Source: Galerina marginata
Lineage: Eukaryota > Basidiomycota > Agaricomycetes > Agaricales > Galerinaceae
Direction: 5' to 3'
Assembly (NCBI GenBank): GCA_023014335.1
Contig: JAECYW010000004.1
Coordinates: 248,001 to 312,000 of the forward strand
Length of the DNA stretch: 64,000 nucleotides
Shown: piece after piece, positions 22,016-30,712 of the stretch
Numbering within the stretch: position 1 is the first letter of the stretch
Layout: every line of letters starts with the position of its first letter
Notes under the pieces: generated by a model
The model's database searches: none
What the model was told of the DNA's origin: nothing
The model's input: the letters and a program-made list of their open reading frames with translations, nothing else
Program-made: the position numbers and the translations under genes

Positions 22016-23103
22016 TGTTGGAGTTCACGATCCCGATTCGGGTATTTACTCATGTTAACATTAGATTCTTCATCATCGCCATGTTCGTTTCTCCTTCTTT
22101 ACCTCTTACCACCATGTCGTAGCACGTTTATGCGATACCTCGCCCGTTCATATTCCAACAGGTTATGGGCCCCGCGCTCTGCGCGATCTCTTTTGTCTCT
22201 CAACAGTCATCCTCCTGGAAAACTCCTTCTGTTCTCGCCCTCGAAAACCTGATCTCTCATATCAACACCAACGCCTAGGCCAATTTCCCTTTTCGACGCT
22301 TGACAACCACGCCATTAGAATTTATTGCCCATGTTTACCCGCTATGTCTCGCTGCCAACTTTGTTCACGAAACTTCGCTATTCAAGTTTTTCTTGTGAAA
22401 CCACGTCATATTTCCTGATTTTTGGGCTCTTTCACCTCGTATCATCACGCCTACTTTATTCCTGCGAAACCTCAATGTGGCAATGCCCCAGACGCCTCAC
22501 CGTCACCGACGTCAGTCGCCCATATCGACTCCGGTCACCTTAGACTTCTCGCCAACTTCGGCCTACTACCCCGCCGACTCCGGTCGCCTTACCTTGTTCG
22601 ATTTCGATCGCCATACCTCGCCGACTCCGGTCACCCTACCTTGACAAGATTTTGCCGACTTCAGTCGCCTTACCTTGATTCCGATCGCCTTACCCCTCGA
22701 CTTCAGTAGCCATACCTCGATGCCGATCGCCTTACCTCTCGACTTTGGTCGCCTTACCTCGTACGATTTCGATCGCCTTACCCCAACTTCAACCATCTTC
22801 CTTCAAGATGCCTACATTCTGCTAGCATGATTATTTTATTATTATAACTACTTCTCGGTTTTGCATTCCCTTCTTTCCTACACACTACCTTCATCGGTCT
22901 CTCTCTCCCTTTTCCACCTTCGACCCGTTTCCCGTTGTCTCGTTGAGGGGGCGTGTTGGAGTTCACGATCCCGATTCGGGTATTTACTCATGTTAACATT
23001 AGATTCTTCATCATCGCCATGTTCGTTTCTCCTTCTTTACCTCTTACCACCATGTCGTAGCACGTTTATGCGATACCTCGCCCGTTCATATTCCAACAGG
23101 CTA
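22011..23103 (+). mobile_element. Miniature LTR retroelement (TRIM) of Copia type, identical LTRs
   Basis: Two LTRs of 145 bp (22016-22160 and 22954-23098), identical by eye, start TGTTGG and end CCAACA. A 5-bp target duplication ggcta flanks the element (22011-22015 and 23099-23103). Directly after the left LTR comes GGTTATGGGCCCCGCGC, nearly complementary to the anticodon stem-loop of initiator tRNA-Met. This is the half-tRNA priming site known from Ty5 and Drosophila copia. A purine tract gagggggcg precedes the right LTR. The 793-bp interior codes for nothing recognisable and contains degenerate repeats of the type ccgatcgccttacc. Identical LTRs indicate a recent insertion, and mobilisation would need proteins from an autonomous Copia element. 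Confidence 0.9.
22520..22790 (+). repeat. Degenerate tandem repeats inside the TRIM
   Basis: About ten imperfect units resembling (gact)tcggtcgccttacctcg follow each other at roughly 20-30 bp spacing. The pyrimidine-rich strand is plus. Confidence 0.6.
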
Positions 23104-23577
23104 GGCATTAACATTGACGAGTTGACTGGTGGCCTCGTTTTGGGCAGAGTTATAGTTAATCGACGGATCGGTCCAAAGATAACACCGTAAAAGAGGTTCA
23201 TGCCAGTATACAGCCGGTTATTCGTCACCACTCGCGCCTGGAGGTAGGGCACGAAGACTGAGGATCTACGAATCAAGAAATCGAGGCATCCAGAACGTCG
23301 ACACAAGAATAAAGCTCGCGGTTTTTAGTAAGACCATGCAGGATGGATATGAAGATCTGATAGACGCGAGCTAGATAGGCGGTACCAATTCCAAGACCCA
23401 TAAGAAATTTCCAGTCAGATGCAGACGCTGCGATGAGGGCTTATAAACTGCGAAAAACATTGAGGGCACGTCCAGTGACGCGCAGAAGCCGAAACCCAGG
23501 GAAGAAGGCAGCCAACGATCTCGATATGAAATGTGGAATTGGGAAGGCGGCCGAAAAAGCAAGGAAAACAGAGAGTC
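23104..23577 (+). other. Continuation of duplication unit 2 spacer
   Basis: The sequence aligns with 19590-19915: tctgatagacgcgagct, ttgagggcacgtccagtgac, gatctcgatatgaa. No gene is seen. Confidence 0.5.
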
Positions 23578-24815
23578 AACGGTAGTAGGGACTGTCATGG
23601 ATCGGCATTAACCGGATAATAACCGTGAACCGCGTATCCGTTGATCCGTGGTTCACGTTTGGCAAGCTATCCATGGGTACCCGTGGGTAACCGTGGACAT
23701 CAGCCGTGTCAATAGTGTCACAAAGGTATTACAAACTTTCTAATTGAGTAATTACGTGACTATGTTACAAATGTAATCAAATTAGCCGAGTTGCCGTCAA
23801 CCAACGCCAAACGCCCATTTTTGCTTCGAATATTGCTTGAATCACATAATATCATCAACAGGAGTTACTGAAGTAAATTTAGCAATTAAGGTAAGTACTT
23901 GAAGCAGTTTACGACATGTAACTGATCAGTCCGGCGGTCTTGAACTGCAAACAGTGCAAAAAGCTGGTGTCACTTCGAAATAATACATCGGAATTATGTT
24001 GGAGCTTTCAAACCTAAGGTTCTGTGCTGAGAAATAATTGAAATACATCTTCCTTAATGTTAGTTAAATCTTACAGCTAGGGATTGGCAGGGGTAACCCT
24101 GGGGTATTCCAGCGCTACCCGTACCCCTACCCCAGCAAACCCGTACCCACTGTCAAGGGTATGGGTTTTTTGCGGGTGCGGGTAAGGGTTTAGGTGGGTA
24201 CGGCGGATCCAGAAACCCGCGCGGGTAGAGTTGATGGGTAGTCGGTAATTCACGTACTGTACACCATAAATAGTAATTTTCTTGATTATATGTGTCTAAA
24301 ATTTTGTAAATCAAAAGAATATAGCTTGAAATATACTCATTTATCATTTTTAAGCTAAGTTACACCACTTTCCAATTTATCTAGCTCTAACCTACCTTTG
24401 CAAACGAAGCTTTTCTTATCAGAGGCGTTTTCAAAAGTGCCTCCGCTAAGAAAAGCTTCGTGTGAAACTCACGTTGGCGCCGATTAAGCGCCTAATTTGA
24501 CCTCAGCGCCTGACCCACCAACCCCTGTCACGGGTACGGGTTTTTGTAGGGTACAAAAACGCTTACCCGTACCCACACCCTGACAAAACCCGCACCCCAA
24601 CCCGCGCGGGTCGCTGTACCCGTGACAATCCCTACTTACAGCCTCAAACTACCTTGAATTTTGAAAGGGGATTTTACAGAAACATTTGACTACCTAATTT
24701 GGCGGAGAATGGTGGTTATCCGTGGGACCGTCGTTCGGTTATCCACGGATAACGTGACCCACGGTTCGGTTACGGATAGTAACCGGATAGATCCATGACA
24801 GTCCCTAAACGGTAG
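23578..24815. mobile_element. Outer hAT-type MITE with 8-bp target duplication
   Basis: The element proper is 23586-24807 (1222 bp including a nested insertion). Both ends are TAGGGACTGTCATGGATC in inverted orientation, 18 bp perfect. The 8-bp target duplication aacggtag is perfect (23578-23585 and 24808-24815). Subterminal parts carry repeated ggataaccgtg/cacggttcgg words, and there is no transposase. It is inserted in duplication unit 2, just before dispersed-module copy 3, and is absent from the equivalent place in unit 1. Confidence 0.92.
24070..24642. mobile_element. Inner hAT-type MITE nested in the first
   Basis: The element proper is 24078-24634 (557 bp). The ends are TAGGGATTGGCA and the inverse of TAGGGATTGTCA. 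A perfect 8-bp duplication cttacagc flanks it (24070-24077 and 24635-24642). Subterminal parts are rich in gggtacggg/acccgtaccc. It has no coding capacity and inserted after the outer element. Confidence 0.92.
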
Positions 24816-25090
24816 GAATCGCTCTGTGGAGTCAAGTGGAGTAGGCATAACCTAGCAGTAGAAGGCTAGCTGATCCCAGGAAACGCGTCGAGCAGTGCGC
24901 TATCGCGTCGCACGTACTTAGTGGTAAGAGGTAAGCCTAGGGGTGAGGCAAGAGACTAAGTAGAGTAAAATGCTGACAAATAAATTGTGCACAGCCGCTG
25001 ATGGATCCATCCATCCTAATCTAATCAGCCTCGGCTAGCTCGGCCAAAAGCCCACTTCTTCAACGGCATCTCTGGCAGATCGCTTAATTA
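24813..25090 (+). repeat. Dispersed module, copy 3
   Basis: It shows gtaggaatcgctctgtgg, cgtcgagcagtgcgctatcg, ttgtgcacagccgctgatgg and ccatcctaatctaatcagcc in order. It lies 340 bp before DGSEG gene 2. Confidence 0.8.
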
Positions 25091-25431
25091 ACGCTTTTTA
25101 CCCAATGGATCGTCTGATTGCGTAGCATTTGTATTTTCGACAAATTTTCGAAGTCCATTCGAATTTCGCAAGATGTCTTGAACTTTACTGCACTCAGATT
25201 TGAAGGTAGATGTACCTACATACTCGTAATTGTACCCAGGAACAAGCCGAAGTGACGTGGCTATCCTTATCAATTGCTCATCAGTCTCGAATTTCGACTC
25301 TAATCTACCATTTGCAAGTATTGGCCCTTAATCAGTAGGCTCTGAAAGGTGAGGTATTAAAGGTAAGCGTAGCCCTGGTCTTGTCAACACCGACATAAAC
25401 ATAAAGATTTGCTGACTGTACATTTAGAACA

Positions 25432-26418
25432 ATGAAACAGTACAAAATCATTGGTGGAGGAAGTTCAACACCTATTTCTGACGGCACCAGCTTTGTGATC
25501 ACCACGAGCATGAAGAGATATAGTGAATGCACAAATGGTTTCTCAGTGAATCTCCATTGCGGCGGGGAATTGTACTGGCTGTTCACGATTCCCCCAGACT
25601 ATTTCTCAACCTATTCGGATACGACCAGAGAAATCGCAAAAGTAAAGTGGAAGCCCAAAGGAAGAAAGAAGGACATGAACTTTGTCGTCAGAGTCGACAA
25701 ATTCACCAAAGGAGACAATCCGGCCTTCACAACCTATATCAATGGGGAACACCTTGCCACAACCAAGAGTCGCCGTCCATCGACCCCTAGCAATAAAAAT
25801 ATCTTCATTCAGCCTGTCGGCTTGCCAGTCACCTTGACGATCTTCAACGACGCAGAACTTGAAAATGTCGAAAAGTTTGTGCAGGAAATGCGGAATTCTG
25901 AAAAGACGTACTTCGATCTCAATGCCGATGGCAGTGAAGGACCAACCCGCGCAGATTTCGGGCCATCTTCAATACCAAGGACGAAACTCCACCTACAGGA
26001 CGCCGAGCCAATGGGTAGTGTCGATCTCACTGGCGATGGCAGTGAAGGCGCCGCCGCCATGCCTGATGGGTCACCATCAACGCCGAGGACAGAAACCCGC
26101 TCACCAGATGCCGATTCCACGGATTATTTCAATCCGAATGGCGATGGCAGTGAAGGCATCAGAAACATACACGACATCCATGACGGGGCATCTCCATCCG
26201 CTGGAACAGAAGTACACCCACCAGACGCCAATGTTGTGGACCAGCCGTCCACGTTAGCCTGGAAAAAGGTAGTTAACAATGTTCTGGGCCTCAGTAAGCG
26301 CATGGGATCGGCGTTTGCGATTAAAGAACGCGCCCCGCAGCAGCGTCAGAGGGAGGTAACAAGCGACGGCAGTGATAGAGCCAATGGTACTACCCTCAAT
26401 TCCGACGGAGGAATTTAA
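25432..26418 (+). CDS. DGSEG-repeat protein 2
   Basis: An intact single-exon frame of 328 residues, co-linear with paralogue 1 at 20549. The beta-rich N-terminal domain is kept (GTSFVITTSMKRYSEC, KDMNFVVRVD, FTTYINGEHLATTKSRRP, FIQPVGLPVTLTIF). The three 36-residue repeats start DLNADGSEG, DLTGDGSEG and NPNGDGSEG. The tail AWKKVVNNVLGLSKRMGSAF is conserved. The second repeat has Thr where copy 1 has Asn at the third loop position. The 5' flank also matches paralogue 1 and 3, with the acceptor-like tttag|aacaATG. The gene lies in duplication unit 2, followed by a truncated P450. Function is unknown; the repeats suggest calcium binding but this is not shown. Confidence 0.8.
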   Translation: MKQYKIIGGGSSTPISDGTSFVITTSMKRYSECTNGFSVNLHCGGELYWLFTIPPDYFSTYSDTTREIAKVKWKPKGRKKDMNFVVRVDKFTKGDNPAFTTYINGEHLATTKSRRPSTPSNKNIFIQPVGLPVTLTIFNDAELENVEKFVQEMRNSEKTYFDLNADGSEGPTRADFGPSSIPRTKLHLQDAEPMGSVDLTGDGSEGAAAMPDGSPSTPRTETRSPDADSTDYFNPNGDGSEGIRNIHDIHDGASPSAGTEVHPPDANVVDQPSTLAWKKVVNNVLGLSKRMGSAFAIKERAPQQRQREVTSDGSDRANGTTLNSDGGI

Positions 26419-26719
26419 CCGACCGATCAGAGAGCTTTGACATGCATACGAAAATAGGTAATGGGTGTCAGTGTTACTTGACTTATTCCTCTTTGCTCAA
26501 GTATACAGACTGCATTCATACTGGGGACAAATAAATGGAAAGTCTGAATTATTCGACGAAGAGACGGCGCGGACATCGATGTTGAGAATGAGTATCCAAC
26601 AATCCCTGCATATGTTGATCAAGTACAGAGTGTCCATTTCGACGATGACTAGTAGATCCAAAGATTAGTTATCTCCTTTCCATCAAGTGACCACTGCCGC
26701 ATTCAAGGTAGTAACCACA

Positions 26720-26876
26720 TACCTTGTAAGCCCCGACAGAAATTCTTCTTCTGGTAAAATCGGTGTCCCGTCCGCAACTTTCTCAGGAGGAGATATCAAA
26801 GGCGGCGAGGATGGAAGCTAGGGCTATCCAGACAATCTAACTAGCAAGGTAGCGTCCCGGACAAAGGCCGTACAGG
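26720..26876 (-). pseudogene. Truncated copy of the P450 3' exons
   Basis: On the minus strand it matches exon 10 of the P450 at 28615-30712: GLCPGRYLAS, then a stop, then VWIALASILAAFDIS. A frameshift follows before the donor aag|gtatg. Only the end of the gene is present, and the copy joins abruptly to duplication unit 3 at about 26876. Confidence 0.8.
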
Positions 26877-27030
26877 CAGACGCTGAGATGAAGACTTAAG
26901 AAACTACAAAAATATTGAGGGCACATCCAGTGGTGCACCGAAGCCCAGGGAAGAAGGGGCCTAACGATCTCGATATGAAGTGTGGAATTCAGAAGGCCCT
27001 CGAAAAAGCGGAAAAAAAGCAGAGAGTTTG

Positions 27031-27225
27031 GTAGGAGTGACTCTGTCGAGTCAAAGTGGAGTAGGCCTGTTAGATTTCTTCTAACAGTTTGGAGCTGGAA
27101 AAGCTTGGGTAACGCGCCAAGCGATGCGATTGCGTTGCACAAGCTGTTGCACATATTGGCAGGAGGCAAGCCAAGGAAATGCGCTCGCAAATTTGCACAG
27201 CCTCTGATGGATCAGCCAGGCTCGG
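27031..27225 (+). repeat. Dispersed module, copy 4
   Basis: It contains gtaggagtgactctgtcgag, aacgcgccaagcgatgcgat, tttgcacagcctctgatgg and gctcgga. It is shorter than the others at the right end and lies 175 bp before DGSEG gene 3. Confidence 0.65.
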
Positions 27226-27400
27226 ACAGCAGCGGTGCATTCTTTATCGATGACTACTCATCAGCCTTGAAGCTTGACATTAAACTACCACGGGAAAATA
27301 TTGCTGTTAATCAGTAGGCTCTCAAAAGTAAGGCTTTGAGGGTAAGCCCAGATCTTGTCGATACCGACTTACTGTGTTTGCTGACGGTACGTTTAGAACA

Positions 27401-28213
27401 ATGAAACAGTACACATTCATTGCTGGAGGAAGTTTCCAACCAATTTCCGACGGTACTAGCTTTGTGATCACCACGAGCATGAAGGCATACAGTGATTGCA
27501 AAAGGAGTATCTCAATCCATCTATTCTGCGGCGGGGAATTGTACTGGCTATCCACGTATCCCCCGGACAGTTACTCGACCTATTCGAATACTACTAGGAA
27601 TATCAAAACCGTGAAGTGGAAGCCCAAAGGTAGCCAGCTGGACATGAACTTTGTCGTGAGAGTAGACAAACTCGCCGACGTAGACAAGTCGGCCTTCACA
27701 ACCTACATCAATGGGGAATACCTTGACACTACCAAGTGTCGTCCTTCGACCTGTAATAACATCTTCATTCAGCCTTTTGGCTTGCCAGTCACCCTGACGG
27801 TCTTCAGTGACGCGGAATTTGGAAGTATCGAGGAGTTCGTGAAGGAAATGCGATGTTCTCAAGAGGCATATTTCATCAATGCCGATGGCAGTGAAGGGAT
27901 AACCCGCACAGGTGGCGAGATATCTTCCATACTAGAGACGGAACTCCGCCCACAAGAAGCCGAGCGGATGGATAGTTTCGATCTCACTGGCGATGGCAGT
28001 GAAGGCGCCACTACCATGCACGATGGGCTATCGTCAACACCGCCAACAGGAGTCCACTCGCCAGACACCGCTTTTTCGGAATCTTTCAATCCGAATGGCG
28101 ATGGCAGTGAAGGCGTCAGCAACGTACATGATATTCAAGACCGGCCATCGTCAGCCACTAGGACAGAAGCCCACCACCGGACGCCAATGTTGTGGACCAG
28201 TCGTCCACGTTAG
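27401..28213 (+). pseudogene. DGSEG-repeat gene 3, 3' end frameshifted
   Basis: The frame starts at the ATG at 27401, as in the two paralogues. The N-terminal domain is intact (GTSFVITTSMKAYSDC, LDMNFVVRVDK, FTTYINGEYLDTTK), and the three repeats are present, the first shortened by one residue. A one-base deletion at about 28177 relative to genes 1 and 2 shifts the frame and leads to a stop at 28213. A one-base insertion in an A-run at about 28219 would have restored the frame but lies beyond the stop. The remaining tail (VVSNVLGLSKRMGSAF) is readable to about 28290, then further indels appear. The product, if made, would have 270 residues and lack the conserved tail. Confidence 0.75.
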
Positions 28214-28614
28214 CCTGGAAAAAAGGTAGTCAGCAATGTTCTTGGCCTCAGTAAGCGCATGGGATCGGCGTTTGGGCTGAAGGAGCGCCTGTACCACAGC
28301 AGCCTCGGGGACAGGCGACTGGCGATGGTAGTGATGGTACCACCTTCAATTCCGGGGAGGAATTCAGGTAACCGGAGGGCTTTGACATGAATACGAAACT
28401 AGTAACGGCGGCCATGATCAGTGTATGTTGGACTTCTTCTCTCTATTATGTCTTCAGACAGAATCTATGCGAAGACGAATAAACGAGAAGAATGAATTAT
28501 TTGAGGAAGAGACGGTTTAATCTACAAAACACCTAACTTTACGGCTAAGGGGCATAGAAGCCAAGAAAAAACAAGGCTAGCGACCTCAATTGCTTCACAT
28601 ACCAGCTCAAGTCT

Positions 28615-30712
28615 TCAGTTATTATCCATAACTCCCGCCGCCGTCTTATTTCTTGGAACGATCGAACATTTGAAAGGTTTAGGATGACTATTTCCAAACC
28701 ATTAGTTACCTCATTTGCATCGAAATAACTAATACCGCATTCGTAGTACATACCTCGTAATCCCCGACAAAAATTGTTCTTCAGGTATGATCGGCGTTCC
28801 ATCCGCCGCTTTCGCAGGAGAAATGTTGAAAGCAGCGAGGATGGAAGCGATGGCTATCCAGACACTTGAATCAGCAAGATGGCGTCCCGGACAAAGGCTG
28901 TATGTTGGTCTCTTGAGTTTAAAATTACAAAGATAACGAGTAATATGGACAAACGAACCGTCGACCAAAGCCAAATTGCCCGACTGGATGAGGCTCTCCT
29001 TGAAGGTAGCGTGACGGGTTGAATGTATGTGGGTTCTTGTATACGTCCTCATCGAGCGTTATCCCGCTAATTCAAAAATCCACAGTCAGCGTGATGAAGA
29101 CCCGCATAAAAAGCGCAGACAAACCGCGTATTTGCTACGATGATGGATCCTTTTGGGATGAACATCCCATTGTAGACGTCATCTTCCATCGAACGATGAG
29201 GTACGCCTTCGAGTGTCGACCCTCTGAGCAAATTTGTTAAGAGAGAAAAAGTTTGCGATTTACCTGTGGGCAAGGCATTGTTCCATCGGTACGTCTCTTG
29301 TAGAATACATTCGAGGTATGGCAGATTGGGTCGGTCGCTAAACTCTGGTAGTCGTTCGCCTCCTAGTAGCTTGTCAATTTCTTTCTGTGCTTGTGCCTGC
29401 TCAGCGGGATAGAGAACCATCGCGAGTATAAATATAGAAAGAGTCGACCATGTCTGGCGTGACAAAACTGTAAGGATTGGATTTCCGGCAATGACGAAGG
29501 AACGAACTGTATCTGCTCCTGCGGAGTATATGACGCCTGTTGCCCCTTTGATATCTTCGACAGTGTAGGCATAGTCCGATCCTTCGCGTTGAAGGCCTTC
29601 AAGATGAGTGAGAAGGAATGAATCCTTCGCCGTTCCATCCTCCTATTGCCAGACCAGACAGAAAGGTTTAAGGTCAATGATACTAGTTCGGATCAAGAAC
29701 GTACCATTTTCCTCTTCACATCTTCAAAAGGGTAATCATGCATCAAATCAACAGTTGGCCGGTAAGAGCGTGCTTGAGTTGCGGGGAATGTTCCAGGAAA
29801 CCATGATGGAAGGTATTTCACTATCACGCTTAAGTTAGTCTCTCAATATTCTTGAGAAGAAATGGAGGAGAAAAGACGAAACTGATTGGTATGAGGTCTA
29901 CTAAATTACTCCCGGGAGCGGCACAGTTGGTAATGCAGTATCCGACGTCTGACATGATCTTGAGGTAGGGATCGTTATTCGATTCGATCTCATGTCCGTA
30001 GTCTATGCGGAGAATGATCGCAGAGGAAAATCTAGGCGCAAAAATATCGATGAGTCAAAGCAAAGCTAATGCGAATGCCAGAACAATGTCCGTACCGGTT
30101 CAGATGGTCATTAAATTTCTCTGGGTTTGAAAGTAGGTTTTGCACAAGCCTACGCGCTTCCAAGGCTTGGAACGGGAGGTAATCCTCGCATTTCTCGTGA
30201 CTTAGGTATTCATTGAGCATCTTGCGGTGTTTGTGGAAGCGTTTTCCGTATGGGAAGAACACGATGTTCTGATCCCATCCCATTCTGTGAAAAAAATGCT
30301 TAAGGTTACCAAACTTCTGAAAAACGAGGAAGAGAAGGGAATTGTACAGCATGAACACGTCCGAGGGTGCTCTGTCGCTATAGATTGCACTCCGTTTATC
30401 GAGAAGGTCGGTAGCGGCTTGTGCGCTGTTGAGGATGATCATTGTGCTCCCCGGAATACGGAGGTGGGAAACCTTTCCTGCATTACAAGTCGTAAAACTC
30501 AGAGAGTCCAGGGGCTTACGGTGCTCACCATACTTCTTCGAGAGCTCGTAGAAAAAGATGTCGTTGTGATCTGTGGGCATTATCCGAAGGTGCCCTATGA
30601 TCGGATCTGCAGGTGGTCCTGGTGGGAGAGGTGGGTTCGGAGAACGCTTTACGAAGATCCATAGGACGATTACGCCTCCAAGGAGGAGAGAAACTGCGGG
30701 AAGCTTGTCCAT
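28615..30712 (-). CDS. Cytochrome P450 monooxygenase, 11 exons, intact
   Basis: Exons: 30712-30529, 30477-30348, 30284-30096, 30031-29883, 29820-29705, 29642-29508, 29453-29264, 29206-29125, 29066-28959, 28897-28754 and 28687-28615. All phases agree and give 499 residues, the usual length. An N-terminal membrane anchor (LLLGGVIVLWIF) precedes the Pro-rich hinge PPLPPGPPADP. The helix-I motif is SAGADTTWSTLS, the ExxR motif is ETYR, followed by NPSRYL, and the haem loop is FGRRLCPGRHL with Cys as thiolate ligand. The C-terminus SHPKPFKCSIVPRN is typical of agaricomycete P450s annotated as O-methylsterigmatocystin oxidoreductase-like. It would act at the ER with a P450 reductase. The substrate is unknown, and no biosynthetic cluster is visible. 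The neighbouring truncated copy at 26720 shows that its 3' end was duplicated with the DGSEG gene. Confidence 0.93.

Larger units (their letters stand above)
26876..28540 (+). repeat. Segmental duplication unit 3
   Basis: The unit begins at the junction with the truncated P450 (cagacgctgagatgaag), runs through aacgatctcgatatgaagtg and dispersed module copy 4, and ends downstream of DGSEG gene 3. The 3' flank (aataaacgagaagaatgaat, gaagagacgg) matches the flank of gene 2. Confidence 0.7.
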
